Notes: generated by a model not told the origin, from the letters alone. 62,753 nucleotides of DNA from an uncultured Bacteroidales bacterium (GCA_903916595.1 CAIWXI010000042.1:1-62753), one strand, 5' to 3'; positions 17,133 to 27,126 are shown, counted from the stretch's first letter. Made by a program: numbers and translations.

Positions 17133-20100
17133 TTATTTATTGACCAGAACTTTACGTGTTACCTGGCTGTTTTCTGATCGCAGGATCACAGTATACAATC
17201 CGGCAGGAACTTTGCCCATATCTATTGCTGTGATACTATTTCCTTTGACGGTAAGGCTCCGGTCACCGTAAATCTTCACACCAAGATTATTATAGATGTC
17301 AAGTTTATACGTCGATTCTTTTTCACTGCTGATGGCCATATTGAAACGGCCATTGTTAGGAACAGGATAAATATCGACCGAGGATGAATTTTTCTCGTCT
17401 ATACCAACCCATAGTATGTAAAGGTGGTTAGAGGTATCTGAAGAACAGGTACTGAGGGTAACCACGGTCCAGTACCAGGCTGTAGCCTGAACGGTATAGG
17501 TTTGGGAGGTAGCCCCTGAGATGGCTGCACCATCTTTGTACCACTGGTTGCCCGCGGGGGCGCTTGAAGTAAGCAGATAGCCGTTGGCGGAAATACTGGG
17601 AGTTGCAGGAGCCGGGTTTACGGTCAGGCCGAGGGTTGAACCGGGGCCATTGCCGCAGGAGTTGTTTCCTGCAACGCTTATAGTACCTGAAACAGCATTA
17701 AAAGCAAAATTCACGGTGATGATATTTGTTCCGGAACCGGCTACGATATCGGCGCCTGCAGGCAGGGACCATGCATAAGTTACTGCTCCTGCAACAGGAT
17801 CCACAGAGTAGAAGACACCCTGGGCCCCGGCGCAAACCGATGAAGGACCATTAATTGCAGCTGTGGCTGCAGGGAGTTCGCTTACCGTAACAGTATATGA
17901 CGCGGGATATTCTGCCTGGCATCCGTTGGCATTGCTATAGTTTACACTTATGGACTGTACACCGGCAGTGTTCCAATGAACCACAACTGCGCTTGTACCA
18001 GCTCCAGAAGCAATTGTACCGCCTGATGAGATTGTCCAGGTGTAATTGCTCATCCCGGTTTCAGTAGTGTAGGTGTAGTTGGTTGAGCCTGTGCAAACAT
18101 TAGCTGAGCCTGTAATGGTTGGAACAGGTGCAGGGTTAACCGTAATGGCTTTGGTGGCCGTGGGGCCGGTAGTGCAGGAGTTGGCTCCGGCAACAGTAAC
18201 GTTACCCGACACGGCTCCGGCAGAATAGTTCACGGTTATGGAAGGAGTTCCTGCTCCAGTTGAAATGGTAGCCCCGGCCGGGACGGTCCAGTTATAGGTG
18301 GTGGCATAAGTGATAGGCGGGATGCTGTAAGCAACACCGCTCTGGTTCTGGCAAACAACCGATAGCCCTGTAATGGTGCCCGGGGCCAGAGGGGTCTGGC
18401 AGGTTGTAAAAGTAAGGTCAGCGCCATAGGTTGTGCCTACAGAATTAACTCCTACACAACGGAAATGATATGTAGTTGCCTGCAGCAGACCGGTAAGATC
18501 GGCTAACACCGGCGTTGCAGTACTCCCGGTGAGAGGTGATGGGGAGGCGGTGGCTGTATTTCCATATGCCGCTGTAAGGCCCCAGTTGAATGTCACAGTA
18601 GTACTGGCATTATTAGCGGTCACGGAACCGTTGAGAGTAACTGTTGTCCCTGCAATGTTCGTTGCAGGAAGAGTTGTGACAGCAGGAGCCAGAGGCGCCT
18701 GGTTCGAAATTGTGATCAAAAGCGAATCTTTCATAGTAGCATCCTGCACTGCAACAGCCTTGGCGTAAACCGTGCCATTGGTTTGTGCAGTGACCAGTCC
18801 GCCGGCGCTGATCGAAGCCGCTCCGGTTCCCGGTACTATACTCCAGGTCACACTTTGATTAGCTGTTGCGGGGTAAACTGTTGCAACCATCTGCAAGGTT
18901 CCGCCTCCGGTATTGATGATTGCCGGCACTCCACCCTGGGTGGTAACGGTCAGACCAATAAGTCCACCTATAGAAATCCCCTGGGCATATCCCATATAGG
19001 CCGCACCCCGGTTCTCGGTCCACACCCCGGCAAAACGATTAGGGCCATCCGGAGTAAAGCAGTAACGCATCTTCGGATTTCCCGCTGTTGCAGTAGTCGA
19101 ACTTAGTTCAACCCTGTTTCCTGTCCAGGCAAAATCGCCGCTGGAGTTGAGCCTGGTTACATAAATTTTTTCATTCGAGATATAACTCATAAACATAGGA
19201 GCATCAGCTACCAGGTTTAACTCACCGCAACGCCGGTCTCTGTCGGAAGTAATGGGATAAACCATTTTTGCCTGGTCTGTAAACTGCCGGGCTCCTGTTG
19301 TTTTCAGGAACTTCTGAACATAAATCCCGTAGTTTGTCTGATTGGGGTCACAAAAGTTGCTTATTGACCACACGTAATTGGAGCCGGAGGAAATATTGAT
19401 TTTAGTATCCATCTGGTAGTTGTCGTTCGTGTTGGTGGAAGTATTGAAATTCTTCCCGTCATTGCCCCAGGGAATAGTCCCGGCCGGATTGATCCTCTGA
19501 AGCCAGGAATTAAAACGCAGACCCACGGGGGATGAATAACCGCAATAGGCAGTATCTCCATCGGCAGCTACGGAATAGTAGTTATAGCCGGCAGTACTCT
19601 GAGTGGAAATCTGAAGGGGGGCATAAAGTGCGGTCCCTGAATTATCGAACATCTGGGCATACAGGAGAGTGTACACGCCTGAGACTCTTTTCTGGTAAAT
19701 CAGATTGAATTTTCCTGAATATCCGGGGACGATCTGGCCGCGGGTGGTGTTGGTTGTTCCTACTTTTACCTGCACAGGGGTTGCCCATGCTGTAGTGCCG
19801 CCCGTTGTTATCTTCTGTAGGGTTAAAGTGCCGGCAGCATCATTTTCCCAGCAAAAGACAACTTCTCCGTTATCCAGTGCCGCCGGATATGGTACCATTC
19901 CTCCGCCCAGAACAATACCATTTGCTCCCCAAAGCAGCGTTCCGGCTTCGGAGATTTTGTAAACCACCGCCTGCATGCTTCCGGATCTCATGTCCTGATA
20001 ACCTATAATAAAATTATTTGAAGCATCAACGCAGGCGTTGAATACATAAGTGGCAGAACCTGATGTGTAGTTGCCCACAAGTACGCCATCCGGGCCAAGC

Positions 20101-20372
20101 AGTTTGTAGCCGTTGGCATCGATCAGCTGAGCTCTCATATCATAATTTCCCCCGTTCTGATGATAGAAAGCAACCCAGGTTTTACCGTCAGTTGTCGGGG
20201 CCGACTGCATGTCGGCTACAGGAACTCCCGCAATAAGGATATTGACAGAAGTATTGGTATTCCATTGAGCTTGTGCTGTCCCCGGTAATAAACAGAGGGT
20301 AAGAAGAATGGCAGTTAGTGTAATGGCCCGGAGAATCATCGGGCAAAACGATTTCGTAAGATTTGTTTTCAT
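17133..20372 (-). CDS. Large T9SS-secreted multidomain surface protein B
   Basis: Paralogue of the protein at 11872, 1079 residues, with the same order of parts: signal peptide about 1-35 (ending GTAQAQ), beta-rich N-terminal half (APTTDGKTWVAFYHQNGGN), Big_2-like Ig domain, fibronectin III-like domain (TTYHFRCVGVNS), three PKD-like domains (YNWTVPAGATIS and similar) and a T9SS type A sorting domain (YPVPNNGRFNMAI ... GKVPAGLYTVILRS). The two copies are clearly similar throughout, so this is a tandem duplication, now interrupted by the regulator gene. The start is 14 bases after the tyrS stop, so it may be read from the tyrS promoter or from a site inside tyrS. Confidence 0.88.
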   Translation of the reverse strand: MKTNLTKSFCPMILRAITLTAILLTLCLLPGTAQAQWNTNTSVNILIAGVPVADMQSAPTTDGKTWVAFYHQNGGNYDMRAQLIDANGYKLLGPDGVLVGNYTSGSATYVFNACVDASNNFIIGYQDMRSGSMQAVVYKISEAGTLLWGANGIVLGGGMVPYPAALDNGEVVFCWENDAAGTLTLQKITTGGTTAWATPVQVKVGTTNTTRGQIVPGYSGKFNLIYQKRVSGVYTLLYAQMFDNSGTALYAPLQISTQSTAGYNYYSVAADGDTAYCGYSSPVGLRFNSWLQRINPAGTIPWGNDGKNFNTSTNTNDNYQMDTKINISSGSNYVWSISNFCDPNQTNYGIYVQKFLKTTGARQFTDQAKMVYPITSDRDRRCGELNLVADAPMFMSYISNEKIYVTRLNSSGDFAWTGNRVELSSTTATAGNPKMRYCFTPDGPNRFAGVWTENRGAAYMGYAQGISIGGLIGLTVTTQGGVPAIINTGGGTLQMVATVYPATANQSVTWSIVPGTGAASISAGGLVTAQTNGTVYAKAVAVQDATMKDSLLITISNQAPLAPAVTTLPATNIAGTTVTLNGSVTANNASTTVTFNWGLTAAYGNTATASPSPLTGSTATPVLADLTGLLQATTYHFRCVGVNSVGTTYGADLTFTTCQTPLAPGTITGLSVVCQNQSGVAYSIPPITYATTYNWTVPAGATISTGAGTPSITVNYSAGAVSGNVTVAGANSCTTGPTATKAITVNPAPVPTITGSANVCTGSTNYTYTTETGMSNYTWTISSGGTIASGAGTSAVVVHWNTAGVQSISVNYSNANGCQAEYPASYTVTVSELPAATAAINGPSSVCAGAQGVFYSVDPVAGAVTYAWSLPAGADIVAGSGTNIITVNFAFNAVSGTISVAGNNSCGNGPGSTLGLTVNPAPATPSISANGYLLTSSAPAGNQWYKDGAAISGATSQTYTVQATAWYWTVVTLSTCSSDTSNHLYILWVGIDEKNSSSVDIYPVPNNGRFNMAISSEKESTYKLDIYNNLGVKIYGDRSLTVKGNSITAIDMGKVPAGLYTVILRSENSQVTRKVLVNK

Positions 20373-20386
20373 AATATAATATGGTT

Positions 20387-21667
20387 CTAAATGGTTGTCA
20401 CAAAATAATAGTTTTTCTTGCCTTTCTGCACCAGGATGTATTTACCGTTGAGCAGGAAGGATTGGCTAAGCAGGAGGTCTTCCCCCGCTTTCTGCTTGTT
20501 TATAAACACACCTCCTTCTTTTAACATTCGCCTTGCTTCCCCGTTTGAGGAGAAGATCCCGGTTTTATGACAGAGGAAGTCAATGATGCTAATACCTGCT
20601 TTAAGATCCGATGCAGGGATTTCACTTTTGGGAACGCCTTCGAATACCGAAAGCAGGGTTTCTTCAGATAATTTCTGAAGGGTTTCGCTGGTACCTTTGC
20701 CGAAAAGAATCTCGCTGGCTTCCAGGGCTGAGTGATACTCTTCTTCGGAATGTACCCTGATAGTGAGGTCTTTAGCCAGGGCTTTCTGAAGTACTCTGAG
20801 GTGGGGGGCCTGCTGATGTTCGTTTATTAATTCATCCACCTGAACCTTTGTAAACAGAGTAAATTTCTTAATATACTGACCTGCATCCTCATCTGAGGAG
20901 TTGAGCCAGAACTGGTAGAATTTATAAGGGCTGGTCTTCTTAGGATCGAGCCAGATGTTGCCGCTTTCGGTTTTACCAAACTTACCGCCGTCGGCTTTGG
21001 TAATGAGGGGACAGGTCAGGGCATAGGCTTCTCCTCCCAGTTTGCGGCGGATAAGTTCAGTGCCGGTGACAATATTGCCCCATTGGTCGGAGCCGCCCAT
21101 CTGCAACTTTACATTTTTATGTTCATATAGCCAGCAAAAATCATAGCCCTGAACCAGCTGGTAGCTGAATTCTGTGAAAGAGATACCCGAGCCTGAGTTC
21201 ATGCGGCTTTTCACTGAATCTTTGGCGATCATATAATTGACTGTGATATGTTTGCCCACATCGCGAAGGAAATGCAGGAAAGAAAAATCTTTGGTCCAGT
21301 CGTAGTTATTGACCATTTCGGCAGCGTTAGGGTTGCATTGGAAGTCGAGAAATTTTTCGAGCTGTCGCTGTATGCAGTCCTGATTGTGCCGAAGTACAGG
21401 TTCGTCGAGGAGGTTTCTTTCTTCGGATTTCCCTGATGGGTCGCCTATCATTCCGGTGGCGCCTCCCACGAGAGCGAAGGGTTTATGACCTGCTTTTTGC
21501 AGGTGTACAAGCAACATGATAGAAGCGAGGTTCCCGATATGGAGAGAATCGGATGTAGGGTCATAGCCGATATACGCGGAAGTCATGCTTTTTGCAAGTT
21601 CTTCTTCCGTACCCGGACTCATGTCGTGAATCATGCCTCTCCACCTCAGTTCTTCGATAAAAGTCAT
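20387..21667 (-). CDS. tyrS: Tyrosyl-tRNA synthetase
   Basis: Class I synthetase charging tRNA-Tyr, 426 residues, normal length for the bacterial TyrS group. Seen: the HIGH equivalent HIGN in [13 protein letters not shown], the tyrosine-binding stretch [16 protein letters not shown], the [11 protein letters not shown] loop, the KMSKS equivalent KFGKT, and a C-terminal S4 RNA-binding domain (about 355-426, [18 protein letters not shown]). The TACCTTTG motif at 21684-21691 places the promoter 16 bases before the ATG. Confidence 0.96.
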   Translation of the reverse strand: MTFIEELRWRGMIHDMSPGTEEELAKSMTSAYIGYDPTSDSLHIGNLASIMLLVHLQKAGHKPFALVGGATGMIGDPSGKSEERNLLDEPVLRHNQDCIQRQLEKFLDFQCNPNAAEMVNNYDWTKDFSFLHFLRDVGKHITVNYMIAKDSVKSRMNSGSGISFTEFSYQLVQGYDFCWLYEHKNVKLQMGGSDQWGNIVTGTELIRRKLGGEAYALTCPLITKADGGKFGKTESGNIWLDPKKTSPYKFYQFWLNSSDEDAGQYIKKFTLFTKVQVDELINEHQQAPHLRVLQKALAKDLTIRVHSEEEYHSALEASEILFGKGTSETLQKLSEETLLSVFEGVPKSEIPASDLKAGISIIDFLCHKTGIFSSNGEARRMLKEGGVFINKQKAGEDLLLSQSFLLNGKYILVQKGKKNYYFVTTI

Positions 21668-21683
21668 GGTTTAAATTTTGCGC

Positions 21684-21691
21684 AAAGGTAG
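21684..21691 (-). promoter_or_regulatory. Bacteroidota -7 promoter motif for tyrS
   Basis: TACCTTTG on the minus strand matches TAnnTTTG exactly, 16 bases upstream of the tyrS ATG. Confidence 0.6.
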
Positions 21692-21731
21692 ATAATATCC
21701 TGCCTCGTGTCACCTATCACGTATTCCGTTT

Positions 21732-22598
21732 CTATTGGTTCATCATTCCTGTATTCACAACCGGGGTAGTATCTTTGTCAGAGCAAAGAACGACCATGAG
21801 GTTGCTTACCATAGAAGCTTTTTTCTCTTCGTTCAATTCAACAATCTGTTTCTTGCTCAATGCGTTAAGAGCCAGCTCCACCATGCTCACCGCACCTTCC
21901 ACAATTTTAGTCCTGGCTGCAACCACTGCCGTAGCCTGCTGGCGTCGAAGCATAGCGCCGGCAATCTCGGAAGAATAGGCGAGATAAGAGATCCTGGCCT
22001 CCATCACCTTTATCCCTGCCATGGCAAGCCGTTCGGAAAGTTCTCTCTCAAGGGCTACATGAACTTCTTCGCCTCCTGCCCTCAGGGTGATCTCTTTCTG
22101 CTCATCATCAAAATTGTCATAGGCATAATGACCGGCCAGTTTACGGGTAGCCGATTCACTCTGGATGTCAACGAAATGGGCATAGTCATCCACTTCAAAA
22201 GCAGCCTTATAGGTGTCTTCAACCTGCCATACCAGCACAATCCCTATCATGATGGGATTGCCTAATTTATCATTCACTTTGATGGGCTCCCGGTTCAGGT
22301 TCCTGGCCCTTAAAGTGATCTTTCTCCTTACAAAAAAGGGATTCACAAAAAAGAAGCCGTTCTTCTTCACGGTGCCTTTGTACTCTCCGAAAAGCACAAG
22401 CACAAACGATTCATTCGGATTGATCACAATAAGCCCTTTGGAGATGAAAACCCCTGCAATAAAAAGGATACCTGCCAGTATCATGGAAACAGGGTTGTCG
22501 TTGGCATTGACCATCTGTATGATGGCAGAAACAAAAAGGACAATAATTATCAGAACACTGAGGTAACCTGATATCAAAGAATTTTTTTCATTTTCCAT
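21732..22598 (-). CDS. SPFH-domain (stomatin/flotillin-like) membrane protein
   Basis: A 288-residue protein with two N-terminal membrane segments (about 10-31 and 38-58), then an SPFH/band 7 domain (FVLVLFGEYKGTVKKNGFFF, ARNLNREPIKVNDKLGNPI, the conserved ATRKLAGHYAYD region) and a helical C-terminal part. Such proteins form membrane microdomain scaffolds. The longer frame beginning at 22772 overlaps the upstream outer-membrane gene and has no similarity, so the ATG at 22598 (MENEKNS) is preferred. It starts 4 bases after the stop of the beta-barrel gene, implying a two-gene operon. Confidence 0.82.
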   Translation of the reverse strand: MENEKNSLISGYLSVLIIIVLFVSAIIQMVNANDNPVSMILAGILFIAGVFISKGLIVINPNESFVLVLFGEYKGTVKKNGFFFVNPFFVRRKITLRARNLNREPIKVNDKLGNPIMIGIVLVWQVEDTYKAAFEVDDYAHFVDIQSESATRKLAGHYAYDNFDDEQKEITLRAGGEEVHVALERELSERLAMAGIKVMEARISYLAYSSEIAGAMLRRQQATAVVAARTKIVEGAVSMVELALNALSKKQIVELNEEKKASMVSNLMVVLCSDKDTTPVVNTGMMNQ

Positions 22599-22602
22599 AT
22601 TA

Positions 22603-23460
22603 TCAGAGTTTAAATTTGATTCCAAGGTTGATGCTAACTGTGCTGAAAGGAACGGTTTTGCGTAGTTCCTGTCGTGGCTGGGTCTCGTCGATGATCCCGG
22701 GGATATTCTTATCCCATACAAAATTGGTTTGCTTTTCGCGGGTCGTAAGTGATGAAAGCTTGTCCTCCCCATTCAAGGTGTATTTCATTATCTGGCTATG
22801 GTTTGGCGACCAGGTTGCATGCGTGAACTGAAGTTCCACATAAAAGGTGATCAGTTTGCTTACGTTGAAGTCGACTCCGCCAGCCGCATTATATCCAAGA
22901 GCAACACCCCCGTAATAATCTGTAGTGATTTCATTTACCGAGGGTGGGTTGGTTGATGCGTTATTCACTGTATACTTTGAAACCATGTCGGGTAAAACCC
23001 CTATCTGGAGACCAAAACGAGCATAAGGGTTGACTTTTTGGAGGCCGGCGGAAATCAGAACAGATGGCATCACGCTGAGCATGCTTCCCCTGATTTTTAT
23101 TGTCGTCTTACTGGCGCCGATCATGGTAGCCAGCGAATCGCACTTTACCGGCAAACCCAGAAATTCAGAAACTGCAAGTTCAACACCTACATATTTGTTA
23201 AACCAGTAACCAAAGGCGGCAGAACCGTTAAACCCGTTTCCGAGGCCTACAGGTACAATGCTGACAGTACTGTTGTAAGCATCTCCCGAGTATTTATACA
23301 TCATATCGAAGGAGGAAGATGTGCTCACGCCACCACCCAATCCGATCCGGATGTAGAACTTTTTTGATTTCTCTGCCTGTGTTTTATTTACTGCCTGCTC
23401 CTGTGCCATGGATGCAAAGGCAATCAGCAGAATTGATACAAAAAATAATGTTCTTTTCAT
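22603..23460 (-). CDS. Outer-membrane beta-barrel protein
   Basis: A 285-residue protein with a signal peptide (1-19, ending SMAQ) and alternating hydrophobic strands with aromatic residues, including GFNGSAAFGYWFNKYVGVEL and PYARFGLQIGVLP, ending in VSINLGIKFKL, the usual barrel-closing strand. It resembles OmpW/porin-family proteins in Bacteroidota, but substrate and role are not apparent. It is followed at once by the SPFH protein, with which it may be co-expressed. Confidence 0.75.
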   Translation of the reverse strand: MKRTLFFVSILLIAFASMAQEQAVNKTQAEKSKKFYIRIGLGGGVSTSSSFDMMYKYSGDAYNSTVSIVPVGLGNGFNGSAAFGYWFNKYVGVELAVSEFLGLPVKCDSLATMIGASKTTIKIRGSMLSVMPSVLISAGLQKVNPYARFGLQIGVLPDMVSKYTVNNASTNPPSVNEITTDYYGGVALGYNAAGGVDFNVSKLITFYVELQFTHATWSPNHSQIMKYTLNGEDKLSSLTTREKQTNFVWDKNIPGIIDETQPRQELRKTVPFSTVSINLGIKFKL

Positions 23461-23600
23461 AAGGAAGGGTTTTAAATGTTAGTTTCCATTAATATCATTC
23501 AAGCTAAATTACGAATAATTGCTAAAATATTCACAGGAAGGTGAAAAAATATAAGTTTTTCCCGATTACATCGTTTACTTTTATTGGCTAATTATATTGT

Positions 23601-24797
23601 ATGAAAAATCTGTTGATCGCTTTATTTGCTTTTTGTTTTATAAACCTGAATGCCCAGACCGGGAATGAGTTGAAAACCGCCGACGTGATCGCACTCAATG
23701 CCCCGGATTCCTGTCAGGCTTCGGTAGATGCACTCGGGAGGTATTTTTCAAGGGCATTTAAAGACAAGGCATTTAAATTAAGGGCTATCTATACGTGGAC
23801 AGCGATGAATATTTTCTACGATGTTGCAAACAGGAACAAGGTAAACGCTGCGGTTCCGTTCAATGACCTGGTTGACAAAACAATGCAGACCCGTATTGCC
23901 ATTTGCCAGGGCTATGCTTCGGTGTTCAAGGCCCTTTGCGATGCCTGCGGGATCAGGGCTTACCTGGTCAACGGCTATACCCTGCAGAACGGACATGTTG
24001 GCGAACTCAGCCATGCATGGGTCATAGCAGCGATCGATACTTCATTTTACGGTTTTGATCCCACCTGGGGAGCCGGGTATATAACGAACGGGGATTATTT
24101 AAAACGCTTCAGTGACCAGTACTTTATGATCAAACCCGGAGATCTGATCAGGGATCATATGCCTTTCGATCCGATGTGGGAATGCCTCAGCCAACCCGTT
24201 AACAACGTGGATTTCAGCTCGGGAAAGATTGTCCCGGCAGCCAATACCGAATATTTCGCTTATGCCGACAGTATCAATGCCTACCAGGCAATGGATTCCA
24301 GGGACCAGTGCCGCACTGCATTACGAAGGCTGGAATTGGCCGGGGTCACGAACAGCCTCCTGATGGATTGGTCTGATTACCTGAGAGACTGCATTAAAAG
24401 CGGGCAACAGAATGCCGCGGCAGTAGTAAAGAATAATACGGTAAAGCAGTTCAACGATGCCGTGGCAAGCTACAACAATTGCATTTATGCCTTCAACCTT
24501 TATGTAGAATACTGGAACCAGGGGTTTAATCCGTTAAAATCCGAACCTGATATCGTTGGCATGCTGGAATTATGCTATACCTACCTTGATTCCTGCAAGC
24601 GAAGCCTTTCACAGGTCGTTCCCTCGGATCAGGGTATGAAACTTAGTACCGATCAGCTACAGCTGGCTATCGACGTGGCCAGTGATAATATGCAAAAGCA
24701 GAAAGTTTTTCTGAAAATTTATTTCAACACAGATCCTATGTCGAGGTCCCAGCTTTTCAAGAATTATAACGGCGCCGGACTCCCGAAAAGTAAATGA
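23601..24797 (+). CDS. Secreted transglutaminase-like cysteine protein
   Basis: A 398-residue protein with a signal peptide (1-19, ending LNAQ). The transglutaminase-like (papain-fold) core is visible with its triad in the right order: Cys102 (ICQGYASVFKALC), His138 (LSHAWVIAAID) and Asp153 (YGFDPTWGAG). The C-terminal half (about 200-398) is helical and unrecognised. Transglutaminase-like domains of this type usually act as proteases or are structural; which applies is unclear. The gene stands alone on the plus strand and its stop abuts the PepSY gene on the other strand, with no spacer. Confidence 0.78.
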   Translation: MKNLLIALFAFCFINLNAQTGNELKTADVIALNAPDSCQASVDALGRYFSRAFKDKAFKLRAIYTWTAMNIFYDVANRNKVNAAVPFNDLVDKTMQTRIAICQGYASVFKALCDACGIRAYLVNGYTLQNGHVGELSHAWVIAAIDTSFYGFDPTWGAGYITNGDYLKRFSDQYFMIKPGDLIRDHMPFDPMWECLSQPVNNVDFSSGKIVPAANTEYFAYADSINAYQAMDSRDQCRTALRRLELAGVTNSLLMDWSDYLRDCIKSGQQNAAAVVKNNTVKQFNDAVASYNNCIYAFNLYVEYWNQGFNPLKSEPDIVGMLELCYTYLDSCKRSLSQVVPSDQGMKLSTDQLQLAIDVASDNMQKQKVFLKIYFNTDPMSRSQLFKNYNGAGLPKSK

Positions 24798-25364
24798 TCA
24801 GGCATACAGAAGGATAATGATTACAGGGATCAGGATCCCTGTAAAAGCCAGCAACGCGCCTCTCCATTTGATGCCGTTTTTTCCTCTCAGCACAAAAAGC
24901 CCGGAGATGGCCAGCAAGATCAGAGCTACTGCATAGGCATCGGAGAACCAGGTAAACCAATGCTTTATATTATTGTAATGCAGCAGGTTGAATTCTTTCA
25001 GCACATACCTCGGGGTTTTCTCTTCCAGCTCGGCCTTACCTGTGATCAGGTCGATATACAAGCTGCCGTTAGTGAAAAAAATCTGAATGTATCCCGTACC
25101 TGTGATATAGCTTTTAAAATACTTTTCTTCATGAACCTGTTCCAGGGACTTCAGGGCATATGCCTTATCTGCAAGCCCGCCGGCAGGCAGTGCAAGGGTT
25201 AGCTGCTCGTATCTTTTGCTGTAATCGGGGTGAACGAAATCACCCGATTTGAAGTGGTTCATAATGATCCCCGACAAGGCATAGATCAGGGTCATCCCGA
25301 AAAAGAAATAACCCAGATCGCGATGCACGGCATTATTCCATCGCCTTAAAGTTTTACGCTGCAT
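24798..25364 (-). CDS. PepSY-associated membrane protein
   Basis: A 188-residue inner-membrane protein with an N-terminal membrane helix containing HRDLGYFFFGMTLIYALSG and a conserved NH, a periplasmic PepSY-like domain (about 40-115), and two closing membrane helices (about 140-187). The repeated membrane His residues (HRDLG, MNH, LLHYNNIKHW) are typical of the PepSY_TM proteins associated with metal or haem handling in Bacteroidota. It begins one base after the stop of the OB-fold lipoprotein gene; the pair is likely an operon. Confidence 0.75.
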   Translation of the reverse strand: MQRKTLRRWNNAVHRDLGYFFFGMTLIYALSGIIMNHFKSGDFVHPDYSKRYEQLTLALPAGGLADKAYALKSLEQVHEEKYFKSYITGTGYIQIFFTNGSLYIDLITGKAELEEKTPRYVLKEFNLLHYNNIKHWFTWFSDAYAVALILLAISGLFVLRGKNGIKWRGALLAFTGILIPVIIILLYA

Positions 25365-25365
25365 A

Positions 25366-25917
25366 TTACTTTACAACGGTATAAGAGATAGCTTCAACAG
25401 AGAAAAACGAAAGATGATCTTTGCCGCTATTTTTCAGATCGTTACGCAGGGAGTTGATTTCATCCAGTTTATCCTGGGTCCCCTTATCTTCATGGCCTTT
25501 GGCGCCGGTATGAATTCCCGTGCTGTGATTTTCAGCAGGCTTCTTCACTTCAGCTTCCCATTCGTTGAGATACTTGGCGTCTACACGTTCTTCCTTTAGC
25601 ACACCGAGTACTTTAACCTTGCTGCCGATAAGGCTTTCATCGAACTTTGTGATGTTGTTCCCAGCCGTTATTTCAACCCGGATGCTGTCGGTGCCGTCGA
25701 CCAGAAACATACGTTTTCCGCCATGTTTGCAGGTGTGAATAACAGTACCTTCGATACGGATCGGTTTCCCGATGTGATTTGAAGCAGAATCGAAAAAGGT
25801 CAAAACGGCCAAAGTGGCTGTGTCTGCTTTTTTATTTTCGGCATCTTTTGTTGTCTGGTTGCAGGAGGCAAGCAGGAATACACAAGGTATTGCGAGCAGG
25901 AAGAGCTTCTTAATCAT
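25366..25917 (-). CDS. OB-fold-like lipoprotein with Cys-x-His motif
   Basis: A 183-residue lipoprotein (lipobox LLASC, Cys19). The core (about 45-125) looks like an OB-fold: IGKPIRIEGTVIHTCKHGGK, then FLVDGTDSIRVEI and KVKVLGVLKEERV. The CKHGGK segment is a possible metal- or cofactor-binding site. A His-rich linker (NHSTGIHTGAKGHED) follows. The start at 25917 is preferred over the frame's first ATG at 25944 because the signal peptide begins there. Pairing with a PepSY membrane protein suggests metal-related work in the periplasm; this is inference. Confidence 0.65.
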   Translation of the reverse strand: MIKKLFLLAIPCVFLLASCNQTTKDAENKKADTATLAVLTFFDSASNHIGKPIRIEGTVIHTCKHGGKRMFLVDGTDSIRVEITAGNNITKFDESLIGSKVKVLGVLKEERVDAKYLNEWEAEVKKPAENHSTGIHTGAKGHEDKGTQDKLDEINSLRNDLKNSGKDHLSFFSVEAISYTVVK

Positions 25918-26038
25918 GGTTTTAAGTATTAATGTAAAGGGCAAAGGTCAGGATAATTTGGCAGAAATCAAAATCTTGACGTACTTTGACAGCCGGCTTT
26001 ACCCACGCGTGGTCCGCCGATATAAAAAACCAAATGAC

Positions 26039-27052
26039 ATGATTCTTGTAACAGGAGGTACCGGGCTGTTGGGTTCCCATCTGCTTTTTGACCTGGTAAG
26101 CGCTGGCAGACCGGTGCGCGCCATCAAACGTGAGACCAGCAATACCGGGATGGTAAAAAAGGTCTTTTCTTATTATTCTGATACTGCGGATGAGCTTTTC
26201 GGTAAGATCCAGTGGGTGGATGCCGATATCATGGATTTCCGGGCCATGGACGATGCCCTTGAAGGCATTGACCATGTGTACCATGCAGGGGCAGTGGTTT
26301 CCTTTTACCCCCGGCATCATAAGACGATGCTGAGGACCAATACCGAAGGCACGGCGAACCTTGTGAACCTGTGTATCGACAGGAAAATCAGAAAATTCTG
26401 TTATGTAAGTTCCGTGGCTGTTCTGGGAAGGGCTGTGAATGACGGCATTTCGGATGAGAACACCTGGTGGCAGCCGTCGAATAAGAATTCGGTTTACGGC
26501 CAGAGCAAGTACGGGGCCGAACGGGAGGTCTGGAGAGGAATGGAGGAAGGGCTGAATGCCTTCATTGTTAACCCCTCCGTGATCCTCGGGCCGGGTTTCT
26601 GGGACGGCGGCAATTCGGGATTGTTCTCACTGGTGTGGAAAGGGCTGAAATATTATACCCGCGGAGTTAACGGATACGTTGATGTGCGCGATATTTCCAG
26701 GGCTATGATATTGCTGATGGATAGCAACATTTCGGGGGAAAGGTTCATTGTATCATCGGAAAACATTTCCTACCAGCAGCTCTTTGAGTATATGGCAAAA
26801 TACCTGGGCAAACCGGCTCCATCAATAAATGTCCCCCCTGCTCTTACAGGCCTGGCATGGAGGGTTGAAGCCGTTCGAAGTTTCATTATGCGTTCAAAAC
26901 CTGAGGTCACAAAGGAAATGGCCACCACGACAGCCCAGGTATACACCTATTCGAACGAGAAACTCAGAAAAGCAATTGGGTTTGAGTTTATTCCCGTTGA
27001 ACAGTCCGTCAAAGAGATTTCGGAGATTTTTCTGAGAGACCACCAAGCGTAA
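26039..27052 (+). CDS. NAD(P)-dependent epimerase/reductase (extended SDR)
   Basis: Extended short-chain dehydrogenase of 337 residues from the ATG at 26039. The cofactor motif GGTGLLGSH is right at the N-terminus, and the catalytic YGQSKYGAE (Tyr-x3-Lys) is present. The pattern (DHVYHAGAVVSFYPRH, NTEGTANLVNLCID) is that of dihydroflavonol reductase/3-beta-hydroxysteroid-like proteins, so the substrate is open. The frame extends upstream to 25814 but that part overlaps the lipoprotein gene antisense and shows no similarity. The stop is followed by two TTTACGA heptamers and then the octamer array. Confidence 0.8.
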   Translation: MILVTGGTGLLGSHLLFDLVSAGRPVRAIKRETSNTGMVKKVFSYYSDTADELFGKIQWVDADIMDFRAMDDALEGIDHVYHAGAVVSFYPRHHKTMLRTNTEGTANLVNLCIDRKIRKFCYVSSVAVLGRAVNDGISDENTWWQPSNKNSVYGQSKYGAEREVWRGMEEGLNAFIVNPSVILGPGFWDGGNSGLFSLVWKGLKYYTRGVNGYVDVRDISRAMILLMDSNISGERFIVSSENISYQQLFEYMAKYLGKPAPSINVPPALTGLAWRVEAVRSFIMRSKPEVTKEMATTTAQVYTYSNEKLRKAIGFEFIPVEQSVKEISEIFLRDHQA

Positions 27053-27070
27053 TTTACGATTTACGAATTT

Positions 27071-27126
27071 CACCATCTCACCATCTCACCATTTCACCAT
27101 TTCACCATTTCACCATTTCACCATTT
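27071..27126. repeat. Tandem octamer array (CACCATTT) x7
   Basis: Seven consecutive 8-base units, two CACCATCT and five CACCATTT. The array overlaps the 3' end of the convergent mltF gene and encodes its last residues and stop (VKW, then TGA at 27118-27120). Confidence 0.95.

Noticed and set aside
22599-22772. Longer start for the SPFH protein
   Set aside because: Overlaps the 3' end of the beta-barrel gene and shows no similarity.
27071-27126. CRISPR array
   Set aside because: Units are contiguous 8-mers with no spacers; the other short repeats likewise lack spacers.
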